Part shown: positions 37,374 to 46,049 of the stretch, in pieces | Layout: every line of letters begins with the position of its first letter | Position numbering within the stretch: position 1 is the first letter of the stretch | Program-made: the position numbers and the translations under genes | Notes under the pieces: model-generated | What the model saw: only the letters and a program-made list of their open reading frames with translations | Database searches by the model: none | What the model was told of the DNA's origin: nothing | Assembly (NCBI GenBank): GCA_021324935.1 | Contig: JAJPIE010000010.1 | Coordinates: forward strand, 1-61,452 | Direction of reading: 5' to 3' | Source of the DNA: Acidobacteriota bacterium | GTDB taxonomy: Bacteria; Acidobacteriota; Terriglobia; Acidiferrales; UBA7541 | Length of the DNA: 61,452 bases

Positions 37374-39698
37374 ATGGATCGTCGCAATTTCCTCAGAACG
37401 ACCGGCGCCGTCCTCGCCGGCGCTACCCTTACCAAAACCGCCCTTGCTGATCTTTCGCCATCCTCCGCTGGTTCTTCACCGGGCGGGCGCACGATTCTCC
37501 CCATCAATCGCAACTGGCGTTACAATCCTTCCTTCGTGCAGGGCGCTCACGAGAAAACCTTCGACGACTCCTCTTTCGCAAACGTCATTGTCCCGCATAC
37601 CAACATCAAGCTGCCCTGGCACAGCTTTGATGACAAATCCTACGAATTTGTCTCGATTTATCGCCGCAAATTCAAATTGCCCGCTGAAGCTCGCGGCCGC
37701 CGCGTTTTTGTCGATTTTGAAGGCGTCATGACCGCATCCACTGTATGGATCAATGGTGTTCGCCTTGGTGAATACAAAGGCGGCTATACTCCATTTTCTT
37801 TCGAGCTGACGCCGCACCTCGATTTCGACGGAGACAATCTACTGGCCGTCGACGTCGATTCCACCGAGCGTCCAGACACTCCGCCGTTCGGCTACCAGAT
37901 CGACTACCTCACCTTCGGTGGCATCTATCGCGAAGTCTCGCTCCGCATTGTTCCTTCCAGCTTTATCGAAAACATCTTTGCCAAGCCGAAGGATGTCCTT
38001 ACTTCGCATCCCAAGGTTGAAGTGGACTGCCACATCCGCCACCTCGAGGAGTCCAATGTGCCGCTCGCGCTCGAGGTGGAGCTTCACGATGGTGAAATCG
38101 TGATTGGCAAGTACGCTCGGAAACTTCCCACCTCTCCTGCAACCACCGAACCGGTCGTTCACACCGTCACGCTCGAAAATCTGGGGGGCATTAAACTCTG
38201 GGACCTCGCTACCCCTCATCTCTATACCGTTCACGTTCGCCTGCTGCGCGGATCCGAACTCCACGATCACGATTCCCGGCGCATCGGCTTTCGCGAAGCG
38301 CAGTTCACCGATCACGGTTTCGAACTCAACGGCAAAATCATAAAGCTCCGCGGCCTGGATCGCCATCAGACTTTCCCTTACGTCGGCCAGGCCATGCCCG
38401 GTCGCTGCCAGCGACGCGACGCCGAAATTCTTCGCAACAAGCTAAAGTGCAACATCGTTCGTACTTCCCACTATCCGCAGTCGCGCCACTTCCTCGACGC
38501 GTGCGATGAACTGGGCCTGCTCGTCCTGGAAGAAATTCCCGGCTGGCAGCACATCGGCGACGAAGCCTGGAAGCTTCTCTCCGTCGAGAACGTCAGCCGC
38601 ATGATTCGCCGCGACTGGAATCGCCCGAGCATCATCCTTTGGGGCGTACGCATCAACGAATCGCTCGACGACCACGACTTTTACGTTCGCACCAACGCCA
38701 TGGCCCACAAGCTCGATCCCACGCGCCAGACGGGGGGCATCCGCTATTTCCAGGAATCCGAATTTCTGGAAGATGTCTTCACCATGAACGACTTCGGCTG
38801 GCCGCTGAAGCCACCCAATCACCCGCGCTACCTCAATACTGAATTCGTTGGCCACACCTATCCCACCAAAACGATCGACAACAAGGAACGCCTGATGGAG
38901 CACATGGTGCGCCACGCGCGCGTTCACGACCAACTCGCTTCCAATCCGCAATACGCCGGCGGCATCGGCTGGTGCGCCTTCGATTACAACACCCACGGTG
39001 ATTTCGGCTCCGGCGACCGCATCTGCTATCACGGTGTCACCGACATCTGGCGCGAGCCCAAGCCCGCCGCCGGCTTCTACAAATCGCAGTGCGATCCTTC
39101 GGACGAAGTCGTCCTCGAACCCGCGTTCCACTGGGCCCGCGGAGACGAATCCATCGGCTTCACCAAAGCCATGGTCTGCTCCAATTGCGATCACCTGAAG
39201 TTTTACATCGCCGACAAGTTGGTCGCCGAAGCCGACCCCGACAGAACGCAGTTCCCGCATCTTCGCTATGCGCCCTTCACCGCCGACCTCGAACACAAGC
39301 TCCATCCGTGGGGCGACCTGCGCATCGAGGGTTACATCGCGGGAAAACTCGCCATTACCAAAACGCTTTCCGGACGCGGCGTCGATGCTAAATTTGCGCT
39401 CTTGCCTGACGACACGAAACTCAATGCCGATGGCGCGGACACCACACGTGTCGTCCTCCGTGTCACCGACGAATACGGCGCCATTCGCCCCTTCGCCGCT
39501 GACCCTATCACCCTCGAGCTCGAAGGCCCTGCCGAACTCATCGGCGACAATCCGTTTTCTCTCGTTGGTGGCACCGGCGCCGTTTGGATTCGTGCCAAAG
39601 AAGGGCCTGGCACGGTGAAGCTCATAGCGACTCACCCGATCCTCGGCAAGCAGCAACTCCAGATCGATTTGGCCCCCGCTCCCCCGGAGGCCGCTTGA
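37374..39698 (+). CDS. Exported glycoside hydrolase family 2 protein (beta-galactosidase-like)
   Basis: Retaining glycosidase of 774 residues, probably a beta-galactosidase or related GH2 enzyme. A Tat signal leads the protein (MDRRNFLRTTGAVLAGATL), so it acts in the periplasm or outside. Domains in order are a jelly-roll sugar-binding domain (about 40-200), an Ig-like domain (about 205-305), a TIM barrel (about 310-600) and C-terminal beta domains. The acid/base Glu is in WGVRINES (about 422-429) and the nucleophile is probably the Glu in NTEFVGHTYP near 489. It is shorter than LacZ. The ATG follows AGAGG. Glucuronidase or mannosidase activity cannot be excluded; the galKT neighbours and shared box favour galactosides. 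Confidence 0.88.
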   Translation: MDRRNFLRTTGAVLAGATLTKTALADLSPSSAGSSPGGRTILPINRNWRYNPSFVQGAHEKTFDDSSFANVIVPHTNIKLPWHSFDDKSYEFVSIYRRKFKLPAEARGRRVFVDFEGVMTASTVWINGVRLGEYKGGYTPFSFELTPHLDFDGDNLLAVDVDSTERPDTPPFGYQIDYLTFGGIYREVSLRIVPSSFIENIFAKPKDVLTSHPKVEVDCHIRHLEESNVPLALEVELHDGEIVIGKYARKLPTSPATTEPVVHTVTLENLGGIKLWDLATPHLYTVHVRLLRGSELHDHDSRRIGFREAQFTDHGFELNGKIIKLRGLDRHQTFPYVGQAMPGRCQRRDAEILRNKLKCNIVRTSHYPQSRHFLDACDELGLLVLEEIPGWQHIGDEAWKLLSVENVSRMIRRDWNRPSIILWGVRINESLDDHDFYVRTNAMAHKLDPTRQTGGIRYFQESEFLEDVFTMNDFGWPLKPPNHPRYLNTEFVGHTYPTKTIDNKERLMEHMVRHARVHDQLASNPQYAGGIGWCAFDYNTHGDFGSGDRICYHGVTDIWREPKPAAGFYKSQCDPSDEVVLEPAFHWARGDESIGFTKAMVCSNCDHLKFYIADKLVAEADPDRTQFPHLRYAPFTADLEHKLHPWGDLRIEGYIAGKLAITKTLSGRGVDAKFALLPDDTKLNADGADTTRVVLRVTDEYGAIRPFAADPITLELEGPAELIGDNPFSLVGGTGAVWIRAKEGPGTVKLIATHPILGKQQLQIDLAPAPPEAA

Positions 39699-39868
39699 CC
39701 AATTGAATTCCGCTCCTTTTTGTTACTTTCAAAGGGACTAAACACGGCTGGCTTCCGCTTGCGGTTCACATCGAGAAGACAGGATTTATTATTGCAGCCC
39801 CGCGCTCTGCGAGGCTGATATTCTCAAATTCGGAATTGGGATGGACACGCCGCGTGCACGCGCGGGTC

Positions 39869-41653
39869 CTACTTCCCCTTTGGCGCGAACGTGTCTACGA
39901 TCCCGCTTCCTTCCCGGATCGTCAAAATCTGGTTCGCCTTTACCTTCGTGAACCTCTCAATCTTTTGCGTCGTTGGCCACTTCACTTCGATCGCATCCGC
40001 TTGTTCCGACTTTCCCAAACCAAAATGCAAGCGCAAATCCGATTGCGACATTACGCTCGTCCCGCTGTGCACCTCGTCCATCTGCGTGTGATTTCCCGTG
40101 GTCACCTTCACGCGCGCTCCAATCGCCGTGCGGTTGCACTTCGTTCCCACCAGCTTGATCTTGATCCAGTTCTGCGAGTTTCCCCCCTCATTCCGCAACA
40201 GCGACGGCACTTCGTTCATGTTCAAAATCAACACATCGATGTCGCCGTCATTGTCGTAATCTCCAAACGCCGCCCCGCGGCTCGAGAACCGCTCGCTGAT
40301 CCCGGAGCCCATCTCCGCGGACACGTCCTTGAATCTCCCACCGCCCAGATTCTTATATACCAGCCGCGGATTCTTGAACGTCTGCTCCATGTGGTGCTCT
40401 TCGATTTCCGGATACACGTGCCCGTTCACCTGCAGCAAGTCGGGCCAGCCGTCATTGTCGTAATCTAGAAATCCGCATCCCCAGGCGACGTACTGATTGT
40501 TGATTCCCACGCCCGAAGAAAACGCTTCATCCGTAAACGTTCCATCTCCATTGTTGTGATACAAGTTGCAAGTGTCGTCCGCGAAATTCGTCTTGAAAAT
40601 ATCAAACCAGCCGTCGCAGTCGTAATCGCCCACGGCCACGCCCATTCCCGCCTGCTCGTGCCCGTTCTCGTTGTACGCGCATCCTGCCACCATGGCTACG
40701 TCCGTGAACGTCCCGTCATGGTTGTTACGGAACAATATGCTCGGCTCCGAATCCACGGCCACATAGATATCCGGCCACCCGTCGTTGTCGAAATCATAGG
40801 AAACCGCTGTAATCGAATAGCGCGGTCCGGGCTTCAGGATTCCGGACTTCTCTGAAATATCCGTGAACGTGCCGTCCCCATTGTTCCGGTAAAGGACGTC
40901 TGTGTCGGCCTTCAATCCTCGCGGCCCGCACATCACCGGCACGCCTTTCCATTGACAAGTTGCCGCATCCCCCGGAGATGGCGCGGTTGCGTGGTCGAGT
41001 TGAATGTAATTGCACACGAAAAGGTCCAGCTGTCCATCCCGGTCGTAGTCCAGCCATGTGCAGCCCGCTCCCCAGCGCATTTTTTCATTGTAAAGGCCCG
41101 CCTTGCGTGTCACGTCGGTAAACGTGCCGTCCCCGTTGTTGTGGAAAAGGATGTTGTGGCCCCAGAAGCAGCAGAACAGATCGTCCCAGCCGTCATTGTC
41201 GTAATCGCCGACGCATACTCCCGTTTGCCATCCGCTGCGTCCTATGCCGGAGTTCGCCGTCACATCGGTGAAGGTCCCGTCGCGGTTGTTTTTGTAGAGA
41301 TGTGTGGTCGGTGCTTCGCCCGACGGCCATTTTGCATCCAGCCGCGAACCGTTCGTCAGGTAGATGTCCAGCCAGCCGTCCATGTCGTAGTCGAAAAAGG
41401 CGATGCCGCTGCCTTTTGCTTCCACGATCAGCCGCTTGTGATTCACTCCGCCCCAGACGTTGGGAATCGTCAGCCCGGCCTCTTTCGCCACGTCCACAAA
41501 GGTGACTTGCTGTGTAGCCGCTCCCGGCAGCGGTTTGGCCTCTACCAGCAACGACCGATTCCACTTCCACACCGGCGCAGCCAGCGCTTCCAGCAGGGTT
41601 GCGCTCAGCCCCACCAGCGAACTACCCAGAAAACTTCTTCGTCGAATCTGCAT
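39869..41653 (-). CDS. CRTAC1-type FG-GAP / ASPIC-UnbV protein, exported
   Basis: Exported beta-propeller-like protein of 594 residues, a member of the CRTAC1 family. The N-terminus has a Tat-like motif RRRSFLGSS followed by a hydrophobic stretch. Repeated FG-GAP calcium-loop motifs of the form DYDNDGWxD and NNGDGTFTDV occur from about 60 to 480 in at least seven copies. An ASPIC/UnbV domain at about 500-580 contains NWIKIKLVGTKCNRTAIGARV and WPTTQKIERF. It is the last gene of a four-gene operon and begins two bases after the previous stop. The function of bacterial CRTAC1 proteins is not established; glycan binding is a guess. Confidence 0.87.
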   Translation of the reverse strand: MQIRRRSFLGSSLVGLSATLLEALAAPVWKWNRSLLVEAKPLPGAATQQVTFVDVAKEAGLTIPNVWGGVNHKRLIVEAKGSGIAFFDYDMDGWLDIYLTNGSRLDAKWPSGEAPTTHLYKNNRDGTFTDVTANSGIGRSGWQTGVCVGDYDNDGWDDLFCCFWGHNILFHNNGDGTFTDVTRKAGLYNEKMRWGAGCTWLDYDRDGQLDLFVCNYIQLDHATAPSPGDAATCQWKGVPVMCGPRGLKADTDVLYRNNGDGTFTDISEKSGILKPGPRYSITAVSYDFDNDGWPDIYVAVDSEPSILFRNNHDGTFTDVAMVAGCAYNENGHEQAGMGVAVGDYDCDGWFDIFKTNFADDTCNLYHNNGDGTFTDEAFSSGVGINNQYVAWGCGFLDYDNDGWPDLLQVNGHVYPEIEEHHMEQTFKNPRLVYKNLGGGRFKDVSAEMGSGISERFSSRGAAFGDYDNDGDIDVLILNMNEVPSLLRNEGGNSQNWIKIKLVGTKCNRTAIGARVKVTTGNHTQMDEVHSGTSVMSQSDLRLHFGLGKSEQADAIEVKWPTTQKIERFTKVKANQILTIREGSGIVDTFAPKGK

Positions 41654-41655
41654 CC

Positions 41656-43449
41656 TTATTTCGCCGGCGCTTTCGGAAAATTCTTCGGCACGATCCCCGT
41701 ACCTTCTTTAACCGCAATAATCTTGTTGATCGGCACGTCCTTCAGCTTGTCCACTTGTCCGCTGGGCCAGGTGATTTCCAGCGATTCAATCTTCGTGCGT
41801 TTTCCAAGTCCGAAATGAATCCGTGGATCGCTCGAGGACATATAGCCCATTCCGCCTTTCGCCTGCTCGACCTCGACGAATCCTTCCGAGATCAGTGTCA
41901 GCGAAGCGCCAATGCCGTCGCGGTTCGACTTCGTCCCGATCAGGAAAACTTCCAGCCAGTTGTTCGCGTTCCCCCCGTCATTCCGCATCAGCGCCGGGAA
42001 GTCCCCTCGAATGTTCAATACAAAGTCGACGTCGCCATCATTATCGAAGTCCGCCGTCGCCAGGCCGCGCCCAGCGATCGCCCGCATAAAATCGGGCCCA
42101 AGCTGTTCGGAAGCTTTCTCGAACTGCCCTTGCCCCACATTTCGAAACATGAGTAATGGCTCTTTGTACGCCACCTCGCTGTGATACAGCTCCACGTTGT
42201 CCACCATCGCGCCGTTCACCTGCAGGATATCGGGCCAGCCGTCGTTGTCGTAGTCCAGGAATTTCATGGAAACGCCGCTTAGCAAAATCGCCTTGTTGCC
42301 GATTCCCGAGGAATACGTTGCATCATCAAAGGTTCCGTTGTGATTGTTGTGATAGAGCCGGTTCAGCTCGAAATCCAGATGCGTGATGTAAATGTCCTGC
42401 CAACCGTCGCGGTCCACATCAGCCGCGTCGATTCCCATGCCGGCTTCATATCGGCCGTCCGCGCTCGCCGCGATCCCCGAAAAAAACGAGACATCCTCGA
42501 AGGTGCCGTCATGCTTGTTGATAAAAAGGAAATTCGGCCAAGTATCGTTCGCGATGGCGATGTCCGTCCAGCCGTCGTTGTTGAAATCCGCCAGCACCAC
42601 GCCCATGCCTTTTGACTCCGGTTTCCCCACGCCCGAGGCATCACTTACGTCGGTGAACGTTCCGTCGTGATTGTTGTGGTAGAGCTTCGTCTTTTGTCCC
42701 CGATAATTATTGGGATTGCAATATGCGCGATATCCGGGCCGGTGCTCTCCGCAATAAATATTGTTCTTCGGGCTCCACTCGATGTAGTTGGTCACCACCA
42801 GGTCCAGAAAGCCGTCCTTGTCGTAATCGAACCACCCCGCGCTCGTCGACCAGTTGCCCTCGTCCGCCACTCCCGCCTTTGCGGTCACATCCGTGAACGT
42901 GCCGTCGCCGTTGTTGTGATAAAGAATCGCCCGGCCGTAACCCGTCACGTAAAGATCCGGGTAGCCGTCGTTATCGAAATCTCCTACTGCCACGCCCTGT
43001 CCGTAATGCCCCGCGCCTCCCACTCCCGCTTTTTCCGTCACATCCGTAAACGTCCCGTCGCCATTGTTGTGATAAAGCGCGCACCGCAGAGGGTGTTTCG
43101 GTTTATACGCGTCCGTCGCCGCCGACTGGACAAAAAACAAGTCCATCAAGCCGTCCTGATCGTAATCGAGCCACGCCACGCCGGTTCCCATCGTTTCCAG
43201 GTAGTATTTTTCTTCCGTTGCCGTCGAGTCCTGCAGAAAAGTGATTCCGGCGGATTTCCGAATGTCCGTAAAGTGAACGGGAATGGAAGCCTCTTTCATT
43301 CTTGAAGGAACCGCGGGTGCCGGCGCCTGTGGATTCCCCCGCGTTGCTGCCAGTAGCGCGAACGCCGCCACAATCGCGACTGCGTGCCACCGCTTTCCAA
43401 TGTAGCGGCCGGACTTCGGATCAGCCGCCGCCAAGTTGCTTGCGCGCAT
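41656..43449 (-). CDS. CRTAC1-type FG-GAP / ASPIC-UnbV protein, exported
   Basis: Exported protein of 597 residues, a paralogue of the following gene with the same plan. A signal-like segment at about 22-40 (AVAIVAAFALLAA) is followed by FG-GAP repeats (GVAWLDYDQDGLMDLFF, VAVGDFDNDGYPDLYV, LYHNNGDGTFTDVT and others) over about 65-490. A C-terminal UnbV domain carries NWLEVFLIGTKSNRDGIGA and ITWPSGQVDKLKDV. The Asp/Asn-rich loops should bind calcium. It lies 17 bases after the TPR gene and two bases before its paralogue; the pair probably arose by tandem duplication. Confidence 0.87.
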   Translation of the reverse strand: MRASNLAAADPKSGRYIGKRWHAVAIVAAFALLAATRGNPQAPAPAVPSRMKEASIPVHFTDIRKSAGITFLQDSTATEEKYYLETMGTGVAWLDYDQDGLMDLFFVQSAATDAYKPKHPLRCALYHNNGDGTFTDVTEKAGVGGAGHYGQGVAVGDFDNDGYPDLYVTGYGRAILYHNNGDGTFTDVTAKAGVADEGNWSTSAGWFDYDKDGFLDLVVTNYIEWSPKNNIYCGEHRPGYRAYCNPNNYRGQKTKLYHNNHDGTFTDVSDASGVGKPESKGMGVVLADFNNDGWTDIAIANDTWPNFLFINKHDGTFEDVSFFSGIAASADGRYEAGMGIDAADVDRDGWQDIYITHLDFELNRLYHNNHNGTFDDATYSSGIGNKAILLSGVSMKFLDYDNDGWPDILQVNGAMVDNVELYHSEVAYKEPLLMFRNVGQGQFEKASEQLGPDFMRAIAGRGLATADFDNDGDVDFVLNIRGDFPALMRNDGGNANNWLEVFLIGTKSNRDGIGASLTLISEGFVEVEQAKGGMGYMSSSDPRIHFGLGKRTKIESLEITWPSGQVDKLKDVPINKIIAVKEGTGIVPKNFPKAPAK

Positions 43450-43466
43450 CTTGTCGTACCTGCTCC

Positions 43467-46043
43467 CTACAACGTCCGGTCCGCCATCGAAAGCGCAAAT
43501 TGCAAAAGCTGCTGCCGCAAAGCCATCGGCATCGGTTCATTCACAATCCGCGGCATCGGTGGCGCTTTTTCCAGCGCTTCTTGAATGCGGTTCACGTCCA
43601 GCACCCCGCCGGAATTGCTGCCCTTGAACCGGTTCAGCACTTCCTTTGCTTTCGCTATCTGCCCCGTCTGGTAATAAAACACGCCCAGCGTCGAATAACT
43701 CCCCGGCCATTCCGGCAACAAATCCACGGCATGTTCCAGGTGCCGCGCCGCCTGCTCCGTATTTCCCTCCAGCGCCGCCAGCAATCCCTGGCCCCAAAGC
43801 AATTTCCCCGACCCTGGAATGCGCGCAAGGCCAACCTGAAGCGTCTTGCTCGCTCCAGTAACGTCGCCCTGCCGCAATTCCAGCAGCGTCAACGACAAAT
43901 AATATTGATCGTTGTCCGGATTCCGCTGAATCGCGCTGCGGTAAATGTCCTCCGCCTCCTGTATTTGTCCCAGGTGCGCCTGGATGTCCGCCAGCAGCGA
44001 AAGATAAGTATCGTCTTGCTGGCCCTTCGCCGAGACTTGTCGCGCGGTCTGCAGTGCGTCCGCGTAAAGTCCTTTCCGGAAATAGGCGTCTGCCAAGTCG
44101 AATTTTACGTCGTCCGAATCCGGGTTGACCTCCAGTGCCATCTGAAAATGCGAAATTGCCTCGTCATACAAACGGTATTGCGCCAGCAACACGCCGACCC
44201 CCGTTTGCGTGCGGAAATCCCCGCCGCTCAATTGATCCAGTTGTGCAATCGCTTTTCGGGCCTCATCGAGTCTCCCAATTTTCAAATTCTCTTCCGCCAG
44301 CAAGTACAGGTTCTCCGGCTGATCCGGATTTTTCTGGATCTGCTCGGCGAGATCCGCCAGATCCTGTTCTGTTTTCTGTTTGCCGCTCAGATTCGCCCGG
44401 TTGTCGAGATAATCGAAGAAGTGCTGATACGGGTAAGGGCCTGCCGGAGCATTTTTCGACAGTGTCTGAAACACGCTCAGGTCGCGTTGCGCTGCCTCGG
44501 TCTGGTGCAGGCTGCGCTCCACCATCGCCAGCTTGTAATAACCCGGCGCAGGAGAAGGGCTTACTTTCACGTACTTGCGAAGCAGTTCCGCGGCTTCTTC
44601 GTACCGCTTTGCGGCAATTCGCAAATTGGCCAGTTCCAGCAGCGTTTCGGCGTGGTCTTTTTTCGCAAGCAGGGCCCGCTGAAAATAGCGCTCCGCCGGT
44701 TCTTGATTCCCCTGCCGCTCGTCGATATATCCCAGGTTGAAAAGGCAGGAGATATCGTGCGGATCCTTCTTCAGTCCTTCCAGAAAATAATTTCGCGCTT
44801 CGTCGAATCGCCCCAATCGACGGTACGTCAACCCCATGAAAGCATAGGACCGCGCAGATGGCTCAAGTTCGAGCAGCCTCCCAAACGTCTCGATCGCTTT
44901 GTCCACTTTTCCAGCGATGAAATAGCACTCGCCCAGCGCCGCCAGCAAATCCGTCCGCTCCGGAGCCAGCTTCAATCCGGCCTCCAGCAGCGGGATCGTG
45001 TCCTCGTAATAGTTCTGCGACATGCTGACGCGCGCCAGCAGCAGAAGTATGTCCACATTTTCCGGAGCGATCCTGTGCGCCCGTACGAGCAGGTCCAGTG
45101 CGTCCACCGGCTTCGACTCGTTCGCATAGACCTGCCCCAGCAGGTACATCGTTTCCCCCGAATCCGGCTTCAGCTTCAACGCGCGGTTCAATGTCAGTTC
45201 TGCCTGCGCATTTTGACCCGACTGCAGGTATACCTGGCCAAGGCTGGAAAGGACCTCGAAGGTCTGCGGCTTTAGCGCGTTTGCCTGCTCCAGTTCCAGC
45301 ACGGCCGCCCGGTACTGTTTTTCCGCTCCCAGCAGTATTCCCAGCGTGAAATGGACCTGCACATAGTCTTTATATTTCGCGGAAAGTTCCTTGGCCGTTC
45401 GCAAGCCCTCCGCCGTTCGTCCCGCTTCCAGGTAAGCGCGAGCCAAATTCATTTGGGATTCGATGCTCGGCGGCCGAACGTTTTGCAGATGGGCGATTGC
45501 CTCCGCCGGCTTTTTTTCGGCGATCAGCACCAGCCCAAGGTTGTAATTGCCGTCGTGGTCTTCCGGATTCCTTCGGACGGATTCGCGAAACTCTTTTTCG
45601 GCAAGCTCCGGCTTCCCCTGCAGCACGTAAATGTTTCCCAGGCTGTTTCGCACCTTGTTGGATTTCGGATCCAGCTTCAGCGATTGTTCGAATGCGCTGC
45701 TCGCTTCGGAATAGTTATTCTCTTGTGTGAATACCAGTCCCAGCAGGGCGTAGCCCTCGGCATTCGATGGATTCTGTCTCAGTTCCTCTTCAATCCGGTT
45801 CTTTGCTTCCGCAAACTTCCCTTGGCGAAGAAGCTCTTCCGCATCGCCGAAAGGAGAAGCGTTATGCGCCGTCTGCCCGGGTTTTTTCGCGGGCGCTATC
45901 GCTTCCTGCGTAGCACCGGCCTGGCTCGCAAGCATCCCCACACCGGCGGCCATCCACGCCGCGCAACGCACCAGCCGGCCGAATCCCGAGCCCGGCACTA
46001 AAAAGCGCGCTGCTTGCCCGCATTGTTTGTGGGGAAATTTCAT
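43467..46043 (-). CDS. Large exported TPR protein
   Basis: Protein of 858 residues made almost wholly of tetratricopeptide repeats. After an N-terminal export segment (residues about 20-45, AAWMAAGVGMLASQAGA) some twenty or more TPR units run to the end, with consensus forms such as NAEGYALLGLVFTQENNYSEA and PDSGETMYLLGQVYANES. There is no catalytic domain. It likely acts as a protein-interaction scaffold in the periplasm. It follows the FG-GAP/redoxin/TPR gene by six bases and precedes the two CRTAC1 genes, within one operon. Confidence 0.83.
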   Translation of the reverse strand: MKFPHKQCGQAARFLVPGSGFGRLVRCAAWMAAGVGMLASQAGATQEAIAPAKKPGQTAHNASPFGDAEELLRQGKFAEAKNRIEEELRQNPSNAEGYALLGLVFTQENNYSEASSAFEQSLKLDPKSNKVRNSLGNIYVLQGKPELAEKEFRESVRRNPEDHDGNYNLGLVLIAEKKPAEAIAHLQNVRPPSIESQMNLARAYLEAGRTAEGLRTAKELSAKYKDYVQVHFTLGILLGAEKQYRAAVLELEQANALKPQTFEVLSSLGQVYLQSGQNAQAELTLNRALKLKPDSGETMYLLGQVYANESKPVDALDLLVRAHRIAPENVDILLLLARVSMSQNYYEDTIPLLEAGLKLAPERTDLLAALGECYFIAGKVDKAIETFGRLLELEPSARSYAFMGLTYRRLGRFDEARNYFLEGLKKDPHDISCLFNLGYIDERQGNQEPAERYFQRALLAKKDHAETLLELANLRIAAKRYEEAAELLRKYVKVSPSPAPGYYKLAMVERSLHQTEAAQRDLSVFQTLSKNAPAGPYPYQHFFDYLDNRANLSGKQKTEQDLADLAEQIQKNPDQPENLYLLAEENLKIGRLDEARKAIAQLDQLSGGDFRTQTGVGVLLAQYRLYDEAISHFQMALEVNPDSDDVKFDLADAYFRKGLYADALQTARQVSAKGQQDDTYLSLLADIQAHLGQIQEAEDIYRSAIQRNPDNDQYYLSLTLLELRQGDVTGASKTLQVGLARIPGSGKLLWGQGLLAALEGNTEQAARHLEHAVDLLPEWPGSYSTLGVFYYQTGQIAKAKEVLNRFKGSNSGGVLDVNRIQEALEKAPPMPRIVNEPMPMALRQQLLQFALSMADRTL

Positions 46044-46049
46044 GAAAAC

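Noticed and set aside
43302..45275. A 657-codon open frame antisense to the TPR gene
   Set aside because: It is Arg/Gln-rich and repetitive, as expected from the complement of TPR codons, and crosses a gene boundary.
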